This document shows positions 7,945 through 15,815 of a DNA stretch of 64,000 bases, in pieces. A model generated the notes under the pieces. That model made no database searches. It saw only the letters and a program-made list of their open reading frames with translations, and had not been told where the DNA came from. Position numbers and translations under genes: made by a program. The stretch covers positions 1-64,000 of the forward strand of contig NZ_PEOG01000021.1 of NCBI RefSeq assembly GCF_002761755.1, given 5' to 3'. The DNA comes from Roseateles chitinivorans (lineage in GTDB: Bacteria; Pseudomonadota; Gammaproteobacteria; Burkholderiales; Burkholderiaceae_C). The first letter of the stretch is position 1; the number at the start of each line of letters is the position of its first letter.

Positions 7945-10122
7945 TCAGCCGCGCCGCCGCTTCCCGCCAGCGCCCGCACCGTCATGTCTCTTGAGCCAGT
8001 CGAAGAACTCGCCGTACCAGAGCTTCGAGTTGCGCGGCTTCATGACCCAGTGGTTCTCATCCGGGAACCAGACCAGGCGTGCGGCGATGCCCTGCGCCTT
8101 CAGCGTGTTGTAGTAGGCCAGGCCCTGCGCGTCGGGCACGCGGTAGTCCAGCTGGCCATGGATGACCAGCGTCGGCGTGTTGAAGTGCTGCGCATAGCCG
8201 ATGGGGCTCTGCGACGCGACCTTGGCCGGATCCTTCCAGTAGGCCGTGCCCAGTTCCTTGGCGTGCCAGAGATAGGCATCGTTCGCGAACATCGCCGTCC
8301 AGTCGTAGCAGCCCGCATGGCAGACATAGGCCTGGTAGCGGCCGGCCGGCACATGGCCGTTCATCCACGCGACCATGTAGCCGCCGTAGCTGCCGCCGGT
8401 CGCGAAGACCCGCTTCGGATCGGCCCAGGGTTGCTGGAGCAGCAGGTCGGTCGCGCGCTCGACATCTTCCAGTTCGAGCTCGCCCCAGCGGCCGGTGATC
8501 GAGTCGGCGAAGCGGTTGCCGAAGCTCGACGAGCCGTGGTAATTCACGCAGGCGACCACATAGCCCGCCGATGCCATCGCCTGATGGTTCCAGCGCCAGT
8601 GCCAGCTGTCGCCCATCGCGGTGTGCGGGCCGCCGTGGATCAGGTGCATCAGCGGCGCCTTGGCCTTCTTCTTCGGATCGAAGCCGGGCGGGTAGTAGAG
8701 CCACATCTGCACCGGCTCGCCGAGCGCGCCCTCGTACCAGCGTTCCTCGACCGCGCCGAAGGCCAGCGTCGACAGCGCCGCGTCGTTGAAGGACTCGATC
8801 CGGTGCAGCACCTGGTCCTGGGCATCGCCTTCCCGGTCGACGACGGACAGCCGCGGCGGGAAGCTCGCGCTGTCATGCAGCACGACCAGCGTGCCGGCCT
8901 CCAGCGCGAAGGCGCCGACATGGCCGCCCTCGCACAGCGGGAAGGCATGCAGCGTCTTGACGTCGAAGCGATAGAGATGGCGGCGGCCGCGCTCCTCGGC
9001 GCAGAAGAGCACGCCCAGGTCGTCCTCGTCCCAGCGCAGCGGCGCGGCGACCTCCTGGTCCCAGTCCTCGGACAGCACCGCCCAGTGGCCGTGGGTGTCC
9101 AGCACCGCCAACTGCTGCGGCATCGTGTGCTTCAGGCCCTGATGGCAGGCAATGAAGGCGATGTGCTGGCCGGCATGGCTGTAGACCGGGGCGACGAAGT
9201 CCCAGGCCGGCTCGCGCAGCAGCACCTGCGCGCGGCCGGAGCGCACCTCGATCTCGGCCAGCGCGTTGCGGTGCTCCAGCGTCTTGGGCGTGTTGGGGTC
9301 GAAGCTGAAGACGATGCGGCGGCCATCGGGCGAGATGTCGAAGCTGTCGGCATCGGGCTCGGCGCGGCTCAGTTCGTAGTCGGTACCTTCGAAGAGGTCG
9401 CGCACCTTTCCGCTGTCGAGGTCGACGACATGCAGGTGCGGCACCCGGCCCATCGGCAGCGCATGGTCCCAGAAGCGGTAGAAGCCCTCTTCGGTGACGT
9501 AGGCCGAGTCCTTGCGGTCCTTCTCGGCCTTGCGGCGTTCGGCCTGCGCGGCCTGGCCCCGGAGCGCGGGATCGACCCAGGACACGAAGGCCAGACGCTT
9601 CCCGTCCGGGAACCACTTGAAGGCCTCGACGCCGAACGGCATCCGGGTCACGCGGCGGGCCTCGCCGCCATCGGGCGGGATCAGGTACAGCTGCGGGGCC
9701 TCGTCCTTGTCGCCTTCCTGGTCACGGCGCGCGATGAAGGCGACGAGGTCGCCCTGCGGGCTCCAGCGCGGCTGGCCGTCCTTCTCGCCGGCCGAGGTCA
9801 GCGGACGCGGGTCGCCGCCCAGCGTGGAGAGCAGCCACAGCGAGGTCGCGCCCCGGTTCTTCTCCATGTCGAAGCGCGTCACCGGCACGACGGCCTGCGC
9901 GCCGTCCGGCGACAGGCTCGGCGCGCCGACACGGGCCAGCGCCCAGAGGGCGTCCGCGTCGAAGGTCTTCAGCGCCGCTTTCGGGCCGGCGGCCTTCGAG
10001 GACTGCTTCGCCCGCGCCGTCACCGCCGGCGCGGTCGCGGTCTTCGTCGCCGGGCGCTTGCGGGGCGCGGCCTTGCCGGGCGCGGTGTTCCTGGAGGCGG
10101 TCTTCTTGGTCGCGGTCGGCAT
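7945..10122 (-). CDS. S9-family prolyl oligopeptidase/dipeptidyl aminopeptidase with basic N-terminal tail
   Basis: A 725-residue protein: a basic Lys/Ala/Thr/Pro-rich N-terminal tail of about 50 residues, a WD-like beta-propeller (repeated SPDGxxxVF strands such as SLSPDGAQAVVP and ISPDGRRIVFSF), and a C-terminal alpha/beta-hydrolase domain. The triad is visible: Ser in GGSYGGYMVAW, Asp in HGQLDYRVPD and His in DENHWVM. S9 enzymes cleave short peptides, mostly in the cytoplasm. The ATG at 10122 overlaps the stop of the upstream GNAT gene as TGATG, which argues for it over an in-frame ATG at 10179. No signal peptide is seen; the basic tail resembles histone-H1-like tails, so nucleic-acid or surface binding is possible. 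Confidence 0.85.
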   Translation of the reverse strand: MPTATKKTASRNTAPGKAAPRKRPATKTATAPAVTARAKQSSKAAGPKAALKTFDADALWALARVGAPSLSPDGAQAVVPVTRFDMEKNRGATSLWLLSTLGGDPRPLTSAGEKDGQPRWSPQGDLVAFIARRDQEGDKDEAPQLYLIPPDGGEARRVTRMPFGVEAFKWFPDGKRLAFVSWVDPALRGQAAQAERRKAEKDRKDSAYVTEEGFYRFWDHALPMGRVPHLHVVDLDSGKVRDLFEGTDYELSRAEPDADSFDISPDGRRIVFSFDPNTPKTLEHRNALAEIEVRSGRAQVLLREPAWDFVAPVYSHAGQHIAFIACHQGLKHTMPQQLAVLDTHGHWAVLSEDWDQEVAAPLRWDEDDLGVLFCAEERGRRHLYRFDVKTLHAFPLCEGGHVGAFALEAGTLVVLHDSASFPPRLSVVDREGDAQDQVLHRIESFNDAALSTLAFGAVEERWYEGALGEPVQMWLYYPPGFDPKKKAKAPLMHLIHGGPHTAMGDSWHWRWNHQAMASAGYVVACVNYHGSSSFGNRFADSITGRWGELELEDVERATDLLLQQPWADPKRVFATGGSYGGYMVAWMNGHVPAGRYQAYVCHAGCYDWTAMFANDAYLWHAKELGTAYWKDPAKVASQSPIGYAQHFNTPTLVIHGQLDYRVPDAQGLAYYNTLKAQGIAARLVWFPDENHWVMKPRNSKLWYGEFFDWLKRHDGAGAGGKRRRG

Positions 10123-10730
10123 CAGGCGCTCCGGGGCTTGTCGAGTTGCCACTGCAGGTGGTTGCGGACGGTCGGCCATTCGGCCGCGGTGATGCTGTAG
10201 ACGCAGGTGTCGCGCAGCGTGCCGTCAGGCATGCGCAGGTGCGAGCGCAGGATGCCGTCGAGCTGCGCGCCCAGCCGCTCGATCGCGCGGCGGCTCTGCG
10301 TGTTCAGGCGATGGGTGCGGAACTCCACCGCGATGCAATCCAGCGTCTCGAACGCATGCTGCAGCAGCAGCAGCTTGCATTGCGTGTTCAGGGCGCTGCG
10401 CTGGCAGGAGGCGCGGGTCCAGGTGGAGCCGATCTCGACGCGGCGGTTGGCCGCGTCGATGTGCATGTAGGTCGTCATGCCGGCGGCGCGGCCCTGGGCA
10501 TCGAAGACTGCAAAGGGATTCATCGAGCCGGCGTCGCGCAGGCCGAGCCGTCGTTCGATCTCCGCGGCCATGCGCTCGGGCGCCGGCACGCTGGTGTACC
10601 AGAGCTTCCACAGCGCGCCGTCGTCGGCCGCTTCGGCGAGCGCCTCGCGATGGGCGGGCGACAGCGGCTCGAGCCGCGCATGCGGGCCGGTCAGCGTGAC
10701 CGGCGCGGTGAAGGGATTGGAGGCGGTCAT
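10122..10730 (-). CDS. GNAT-family N-acetyltransferase (RimJ/RimL type)
   Basis: A 202-residue single-domain acetyltransferase. The order LTGPHARLEPLSPAHREAL, MTTYMHIDAANRRVEIGSTW, LLLQHAFETLDCIAVEFRTH and NTQSRRAIERLGAQLDGILR matches RimJ/RimL-type GNATs, in which the third block binds acetyl-CoA and NxxSRRAIERLGA is a signature. The substrate is unknown (N-terminal amine, amino acid or antibiotic). It is translationally coupled to the S9 peptidase gene, so the pair may act on peptides together; that link is inference. Confidence 0.85.
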   Translation of the reverse strand: MTASNPFTAPVTLTGPHARLEPLSPAHREALAEAADDGALWKLWYTSVPAPERMAAEIERRLGLRDAGSMNPFAVFDAQGRAAGMTTYMHIDAANRRVEIGSTWTRASCQRSALNTQCKLLLLQHAFETLDCIAVEFRTHRLNTQSRRAIERLGAQLDGILRSHLRMPDGTLRDTCVYSITAAEWPTVRNHLQWQLDKPRSA

Positions 10731-10778
10731 TCGATCGGGCCGACCGGCGGCCGGCGGTGGGAGGAAAGGAGCGGGCGC

Positions 10779-11003
10779 TCAGCCCTTGCCGCCGAGCAGC
10801 AGCCGGCGCAGCAGCCAGCGGCAGCCGCCCATGCCGGCCAGGATGGTGAGCAGGCCCAGGATCTGCGTCGTGCCCCAGCCGGGCGCGCCGATGAATTCCC
10901 AGCCCAGCGCGCGGCCGAGCAGCAGGCCGATCACGCCGCCGCCGACGAAGCCGAGCGCGTCGGCCAGCGCGGCGCGCCAGGCGGCGTTGAAGTCTTGGCT
11001 CAT
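10779..11003 (-). CDS. Small two-helix membrane protein
   Basis: A 74-residue protein with a short amphipathic N-terminus (MSQDFNAAWRAALADALG), two hydrophobic segments (about residues 17-31 and 44-60) and a basic C-terminus (RWLLRRLLLGGKG), indicating an inner-membrane protein with a cytoplasmic tail. It lies 10 bases downstream of the MoxR gene and probably shares its transcript. I do not recognise a family. Confidence 0.6.
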   Translation of the reverse strand: MSQDFNAAWRAALADALGFVGGGVIGLLLGRALGWEFIGAPGWGTTQILGLLTILAGMGGCRWLLRRLLLGGKG

Positions 11004-11013
11004 CGCGGCGGCC

Positions 11014-11856
11014 TCAGCGGTTGCGGCTCTGCATGTAGACGAGCTTCTCGAACAGGGTCAGGTCCTGCTCGTTCTTCAGCAGCGCGCCCACCAGCGGCGG
11101 GATCGCGACCTTGTCGTCCTGCGTCTGCAGCGCCTCGGCCGGGATGTCCTCGGCCAGCAGCAGCTTGAGCCAGTCGATCAGCTCCGAGGTCGAGGGCTTC
11201 TTCTTCAGCCCCGGCAGCTTGCGCACGTCGTAGAAGGTCTTGAGCGCCGCGGCCAGCAGTTCCTTCTTGAGGCCGGGGAAGTGGACGTCGACGATGGCCT
11301 GCATCGTGTCGGCCTCGGGGAACTTGATGTAGTGGAAGAAGCAGCGGCGCAGGAAGGCGTCGGGCAGCTCCTTCTCGTTGTTGGAGGTGATGAACACCAG
11401 CGGCCGGTGCTTGGCGCGGACCCACTCGCGGGTCTCGTAGACGTAGAACTCCATCCGGTCGAGCTCGCGCAGCAGGTCGTTGGGGAACTCGATGTCGGCC
11501 TTGTCGATCTCGTCGATCAGCAGCGCCACCGGCGTGTCCGAGGCGAAGGCCTGCCACAGCGTGCCCTGGACGATGTAGTTCGAGATGTCCCGCACCTTGT
11601 CGTCGCCGAGCTGGCTGTCGCGCAGGCGCGAGACGGCGTCGTACTCGTACAGGCCCTGCTGCGCCTTGGTCGTGCTCTTCACATGCCATTGCAGCAGCGG
11701 CAGTCCCAGCGACTTGGCGACCTCCTCGGCCAGCAGCGTCTTGCCGGTGCCCGGTTCGCCCTTGACCAGCAGCGGCCGCTTCAGCGTGATGGCCGCGTTG
11801 ACCGCCAGCATCAGATCCGGCGTGGCGACGTAGTCCTGGGAACCTTTGAATTTCAT
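11014..11856 (-). CDS. MoxR-family AAA+ ATPase
   Basis: A 280-residue AAA+ protein with Walker A GEPGTGKT, Walker B VALLIDEIDKAD, sensor 1 VFITSNNEKELPDAFLRRC and the C-terminal helical lid. MoxR ATPases work with vWA partners as metallochaperone- or chaperone-like machines. The nearest vWA partner in the window is 7.7 kb downstream on the same strand (2080-3273), an unusual separation. A minus-strand TATACT at 11888-11893 is a likely -10 element, 32 bases before the ATG. A small membrane-protein gene follows. Confidence 0.9.
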   Translation of the reverse strand: MKFKGSQDYVATPDLMLAVNAAITLKRPLLVKGEPGTGKTLLAEEVAKSLGLPLLQWHVKSTTKAQQGLYEYDAVSRLRDSQLGDDKVRDISNYIVQGTLWQAFASDTPVALLIDEIDKADIEFPNDLLRELDRMEFYVYETREWVRAKHRPLVFITSNNEKELPDAFLRRCFFHYIKFPEADTMQAIVDVHFPGLKKELLAAALKTFYDVRKLPGLKKKPSTSELIDWLKLLLAEDIPAEALQTQDDKVAIPPLVGALLKNEQDLTLFEKLVYMQSRNR

Positions 11857-11887
11857 GAGGGGTTTCTCTAGCGCAGCGGTGAAAACC

Positions 11888-11911
11888 AGTATATAGGGCC
11901 CCCCCTATAAT
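11888..11911. promoter_or_regulatory. Back-to-back -10 elements with an inverted repeat between moxR and the cytochrome gene
   Basis: On the plus strand TATAAT (11906-11911) lies 32 bases before the cytochrome ATG. On the minus strand TATACT (11888-11893) lies 31 bases before the moxR ATG. Between and overlapping them is a perfect inverted repeat, TATAGGG-CCCC-CCCTATA (11892-11909). No good -35 boxes are present, so an activator may be needed. Confidence 0.5.
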
Positions 11912-11943
11912 CGCGCCGCCCCAAATCCTCGAAGATCGGGACC

Positions 11944-12657
11944 ATGAGAAGACAACTGCAGATCTCCCTCGCGTTGATGCTGGCCGGAAGTGCGTTTGTT
12001 GTATCCGCTCAGTCCAACGCCCCTTCGTCGCCCGCGCCGGGACAAGCGCCGGCCGCGAACCCACCCGCCACGGCAACACCTGGCCCCCAGGCGCCGGTGC
12101 AGGCCAAGGTGGCCATGTGCATCGGCTGCCATGGCATCCCGGGCTACCAGGCGACCTTCCCCGAGGTCCACAAGGTCCCGATGATCGCGGGCCAGAACGC
12201 CAAGTACATCGCCGCCTCGCTGGCCGCTTATGCCAAGGGCGATCGCAAGCATCCGACGATGCGCGGCATCGCGCTGCCGCTGGGCGACAAGGACATCGCC
12301 GAGATCTCCGAGTACTACGCCGGCCTGGCCCCGGTCGAGCCGGTGCCGGCGACGGTCGAGGCACCGGCCGACGTGAAGAAGCTGCTCGACAAGGGCGCCT
12401 GCGCCAGCTGTCATGGCGCCAACTTCAGCAAGCCGATCGACGGCACCTATCCGAAGATCGCCGGCCAGCATGCCGACTACCTGTACGTCGCGCTGAAGTC
12501 CTACCAGATCCAGGGCAAGCCGTATCACGGCCGCAGCAACGCGGTGATGGCCGGCCAGGTGAAGCAGTTCACCCACGCGGAACTCAAGACGCTGGCCCAA
12601 TACCTGGCGAGCCTCCCGTCCGAACTCCGTACAGTCCCGCAGTCCCGGTTCCGCTGA
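11944..12657 (+). CDS. Exported dihaem cytochrome c (c4/c553-like)
   Basis: A 237-residue periplasmic protein. The signal peptide (cleavage near VSA-QSN) is followed by a Pro/Ala-rich linker and two class-I cytochrome domains with haem motifs CIGCH (Cys59-His63) and CASCH (Cys153-His157). Each domain has downstream methionines suited as sixth ligands (PTMRG, AVMAG). The two-domain layout resembles cytochrome c4, an electron carrier to terminal oxidases. It is transcribed alone from the TATAAT promoter at 11906 and ends at a strong terminator. Confidence 0.85.
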   Translation: MRRQLQISLALMLAGSAFVVSAQSNAPSSPAPGQAPAANPPATATPGPQAPVQAKVAMCIGCHGIPGYQATFPEVHKVPMIAGQNAKYIAASLAAYAKGDRKHPTMRGIALPLGDKDIAEISEYYAGLAPVEPVPATVEAPADVKKLLDKGACASCHGANFSKPIDGTYPKIAGQHADYLYVALKSYQIQGKPYHGRSNAVMAGQVKQFTHAELKTLAQYLASLPSELRTVPQSRFR

Positions 12658-12708
12658 ACCGTGGCACGCTGAGGCCGCGGCCCCGGGCCGCGGCGGAGCG
12701 TCCATCGC

Positions 12709-12732
12709 AACCGCCCCATGGGGCGGTTTTTT
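12709..12732 (+). terminator. Rho-independent terminator after the cytochrome gene
   Basis: A perfect 20-base palindrome AACCGCCCCATGGGGCGGTT (12709-12728) runs into a T-tract of six (12727-12732), 51 bases after the cytochrome stop codon. Confidence 0.9.
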
Positions 12733-12802
12733 CATGCTTGTCTGACTGTGCGTGCGCCGGGGAGGGCGCCATACTGTGTTGTCCTGGACGAAAACGCCAG
12801 TC

Positions 12803-14032
12803 ATGCTGAAGAAGATTCCCACATCGGAGGTCAGGCTGGGCATGTACCTGCAAGGGATGGAAGGCTCCTGGCTGTCCCATCCGTTCTGGAAGACCAAGTT
12901 CGTCCTGACCGAGGCGGAGGATCTCCAGGCCCTGAAGGCGAGCGGCGTGCCGTTCTGCTGGATCGATGCCTCCAAGGGCCTGGACGTGGCGCCGCCCGTC
13001 CCGGCGGCAGCGCCGGCCGTGACAGGAGCGCCTCAGGCGCCCGCCGTGGTGGCGGCCGCGCCGCGGCTGGAACTGGGGACCGCGCCGGCATCGATGGGCG
13101 AGGAACTCGAGCGCGCATCGCAGGTCATGCAGCGCTCCAAGCGCGCGGTGATGAACCTGTTCGGCGAGGCCCGGCTGGGCAAGGCGATCGACGCCGAGCA
13201 ATGCCTGCCCCTGGTGGCCGAAGTGGCCAGTTCTGTCGAGCGCAATCCGTCGGCGCTGATCAGCCTGGCGCGGCTCAAGACCAAGGACGACTACACCTAT
13301 ATGCATTCGGTGGCGGTGTGCGCGCTGATGGTGTCGCTGTCCCGCCAGATGGGCCTGGACGAGGCGAAGACACGCGAGGCCGGACTGGCCGGGCTGCTGC
13401 ACGACGTCGGCAAGATGGCGATGCCCCTGAACGTGCTGAACAAGCCGGGCGCGCTGACCGATGCCGAGTTCGCGATCATGCGGGACCATCCGACGCGTGG
13501 CTACGAGATGCTCAAGGAGGGCACCTCGGTGCCCGAAGCGGCGCTGGACGTCGCCCTGCGGCATCACGAGAAGATGGATGGCAGCGGCTACCCCGGCAAG
13601 CTCGCCGGCGAGCAGATCAGCCTGCTCTCCCGCATGGGCGCGGTGTGCGACGTCTACGACGCGATCACCTCGAACCGGCCCTACAAGAACGCGTGGGATC
13701 CGGCGTCCTCGCTGGCGCGGATGGCGCAGTGGACCGGCCACTTCGACCCGCGCGTGTTCCAGGCCTTCGTCAAGTGCGTGGGCATCTATCCGGTCGGCAC
13801 GCTGGTGAAGCTGCAGTCGGGCAAGCTGGCGGTGGTGCTGGAGCAGAACGCGACCGCGCTGACGGCACCCCGGGTGCGGGTGTTCTATTCGACCAAGTCG
13901 CAGATGCCGATCCCGACGCAGGTCCTGGACCTGTCCTCGCCCGGGGCGACGGATCGCATCATCGGCCGCGAGGATCCGGCCACCTGGGGCTTCCAGAAGC
14001 TGGACGAGCTCTGGCAGGCGCCGGCGGCGTGA
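12803..14032 (+). CDS. HD-GYP domain cyclic-di-GMP phosphodiesterase (DUF3391-HD-GYP)
   Basis: A 409-residue cytoplasmic protein. Residues 1-60 (KKIPTSEVRLGMYLQGMEGSW) form the DUF3391 domain usually found before HD-GYP. A Pro/Ala linker follows, and the HD-GYP domain spans about 125-345 with HD (His200-Asp201 in GLLHDVGKM) and HHEKMDGSGYPG (254-265). All visible metal ligands of the class are present. It should hydrolyse c-di-GMP; with the EAL protein at 3406 it makes two degraders and no GGDEF synthase in the window. The start at 12803 was preferred over the in-frame ATG at 12752 because family similarity begins at MLKK. Confidence 0.9.
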   Translation: MLKKIPTSEVRLGMYLQGMEGSWLSHPFWKTKFVLTEAEDLQALKASGVPFCWIDASKGLDVAPPVPAAAPAVTGAPQAPAVVAAAPRLELGTAPASMGEELERASQVMQRSKRAVMNLFGEARLGKAIDAEQCLPLVAEVASSVERNPSALISLARLKTKDDYTYMHSVAVCALMVSLSRQMGLDEAKTREAGLAGLLHDVGKMAMPLNVLNKPGALTDAEFAIMRDHPTRGYEMLKEGTSVPEAALDVALRHHEKMDGSGYPGKLAGEQISLLSRMGAVCDVYDAITSNRPYKNAWDPASSLARMAQWTGHFDPRVFQAFVKCVGIYPVGTLVKLQSGKLAVVLEQNATALTAPRVRVFYSTKSQMPIPTQVLDLSSPGATDRIIGREDPATWGFQKLDELWQAPAA

Positions 14033-14084
14033 GCGGCGAGAGCGGCGAGAGCGGGGTGAGCGGGGTGAGCGGGGTGAGCGGCGA
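14031..14084. repeat. Six 9-bp tandem repeats overlapping the HD-GYP stop codon
   Basis: Units GAGCGGCGA, GAGCGGCGA, GAGCGGGGT (three times) and GAGCGGCGA run without gaps from 14031, beginning within the TGA stop of the HD-GYP gene. A copy-number change would lengthen only the 3' flank. Confidence 0.85.
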
Positions 14085-14175
14085 ACCCCGTCGCCCCGTC
14101 GGGAAAGCCCCCGACCGCCGCTGAGCGGCAGCTGCCTACACTCGCCCGACATCGGACGGACGTCGGGAGAGCGGG

Positions 14176-15765
14176 ATGACGCGAAGGCTCATGCTGATGG
14201 CGCTGTGCGCCAGCGTGCTCGCAGGGCTGGCCGGCGCGTCGGCGGCGCAGACGCTGCGCTGGGCCAGTCAGGGCGATGCCCAGACCATGGACCCGCACTC
14301 GCAGAACGAGAGCCTGACCAACGGGATGAACTCGCAGGTCTACGAGCGCCTCACCGCTCGCGACAGGCAGCTCAGGCTCGTGCCGGGCCTGGCCACCGAG
14401 TGGACGCAGCTCAGCCCGCTGGTCTGGCGCTTCAAGCTGCGGCCCAATGTCCGGTTCCACGACGGCTCGCCCTTCACCGCGGACGATGTCGTCTTCTCGC
14501 TGCAGCGCGCCAAGGCGCCGACCTCGCAGCTCGCGGTCTACGCCAACGCGGTGGGCACCGCCCGCAAGATCGACGAGCTCACCGTCGAGATCACCCAGCC
14601 GCGCTTCAACCCGATCTTCCTGCAGCACCTGGACCTGCTCTTCATCATGAGCAAGTCCTGGAGCGAGCAGCACAAGGTCACGCGGCCGCTCAGCTTCAAG
14701 GACAACGAGGAGAGCCACGCCAGCTTCAACGCCAACGGCACCGGGCCCTTCATGCTGGTGCGGCGGCAACCCGGCATCCGCACCGTCTACAAGCGCAACC
14801 CGAACTGGTGGGGCCGTTTCGAAGGCAATGTGCAGGAGGTCCAGTTCACGCCGATCTCCAACGACGCGACGCGGCTGGCCGCGCTGGTGTCGGGCGAGAT
14901 CGACCTGCTGCTGGACCCCGCGCCGCGCGACGTGCCGCGGCTGCGGGCCACGCCCGGGGTGCAGGTGCTGGAGGGGCTCGAGAACCGGCTGGTCTTCATC
15001 GGCATGGACCAGGCGCGGGAGACGCTGGTGTACGGCCGCTCGCCCAACGGCCGGAACCCGTTCCAGGACCTGCGGGTGCGCCGCGCGATGTACCAGGCCA
15101 TCGACATCGAGGCGATCCACAAGCGCCTGATGAACGGGCTGTCGCAACCCACCGGCGGCCTCACGCCGTCGCCGCTCGGCGCCTACGGCGATCCGGCGCT
15201 CGAGACGCGCCTGCCGTTCGACCTCGCCGCCGCGCGCAAGGCGATGGCCGACGCTGGCTATGGCGACGGTTTCGAGGTCACGCTGGACTGCCCCAACAAC
15301 CGCTATGTCAACGACGAGGGCATCTGCCTGGCGCTCGCGTCGATGTGGGCGCAGATCAAGGTGAAGGTGAAGGTCAACGCGATGCCGCGGGTGCTCTATT
15401 TCCCCCGGCTGGAGCGCTACGAGACCAGCCTCTACCTGATGGGCTGGGGCGGCGCGATCACCGATGCCGAGACCATCCTCACCCCGGTCTACCGCAGCGA
15501 TGACAAGTCCTCCGGTGCCGGCTTCTACAACTACGGCCGCTCGCGGAACCCGAAGTTCGACCAGCTCGCGGCCGCCTCCTCGGTCGAGGCGGATCCGGTC
15601 AGGCGCGAACAGCTCATCAAGGCCGCGCTGCAGGAGTACAGGGAGCAGCTGCATGTCCTGCCGCTGCACCGGCAGGCCGCGCCCTGGGCGGTGCGCCAGG
15701 GGGTGCAGGCGGTGCACCGCGCCGACAACTGGCTGGACTACGCCTGGATCACGGTGCCGAAGTAG
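14176..15765 (+). CDS. ABC-transporter substrate-binding protein, family 5 (peptide/nickel class)
   Basis: A 529-residue periplasmic protein. The signal peptide (MTRRLMLMALCASVLAGLAG) is cleaved near ASAAQ-TLRW. The mature part begins LRWASQGDAQTMDPHSQNES and carries the SBP_bac_5 signature region around SPLVWRFKLRPNVRFHDGSPF. Family members bind di/oligopeptides, opines or, as in NikA, nickel. No permease or ATPase gene is adjacent, so it is an orphan receptor. It ends 50 bases before ureD on the same strand, which makes a link to nickel supply for urease conceivable but unproven; peptide binding is the default call. Confidence 0.85.
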   Translation: MTRRLMLMALCASVLAGLAGASAAQTLRWASQGDAQTMDPHSQNESLTNGMNSQVYERLTARDRQLRLVPGLATEWTQLSPLVWRFKLRPNVRFHDGSPFTADDVVFSLQRAKAPTSQLAVYANAVGTARKIDELTVEITQPRFNPIFLQHLDLLFIMSKSWSEQHKVTRPLSFKDNEESHASFNANGTGPFMLVRRQPGIRTVYKRNPNWWGRFEGNVQEVQFTPISNDATRLAALVSGEIDLLLDPAPRDVPRLRATPGVQVLEGLENRLVFIGMDQARETLVYGRSPNGRNPFQDLRVRRAMYQAIDIEAIHKRLMNGLSQPTGGLTPSPLGAYGDPALETRLPFDLAAARKAMADAGYGDGFEVTLDCPNNRYVNDEGICLALASMWAQIKVKVKVNAMPRVLYFPRLERYETSLYLMGWGGAITDAETILTPVYRSDDKSSGAGFYNYGRSRNPKFDQLAAASSVEADPVRREQLIKAALQEYREQLHVLPLHRQAAPWAVRQGVQAVHRADNWLDYAWITVPK

Positions 15766-15815
15766 GCGGTCCTTCCGCCCGGGCGGCGGTGCGGATGCGC
15801 CTAACATCCGCGCCC

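Noticed and set aside
7642..10200. 852-codon plus-strand frame
   Set aside because: Antisense to the S9 peptidase gene, whose triad motifs are intact on the minus strand.
12752..12802. Upstream in-frame ATG for the HD-GYP gene
   Set aside because: The added 17 residues show no similarity to DUF3391 starts, and the stretch lies just after the cytochrome terminator where the promoter is expected.
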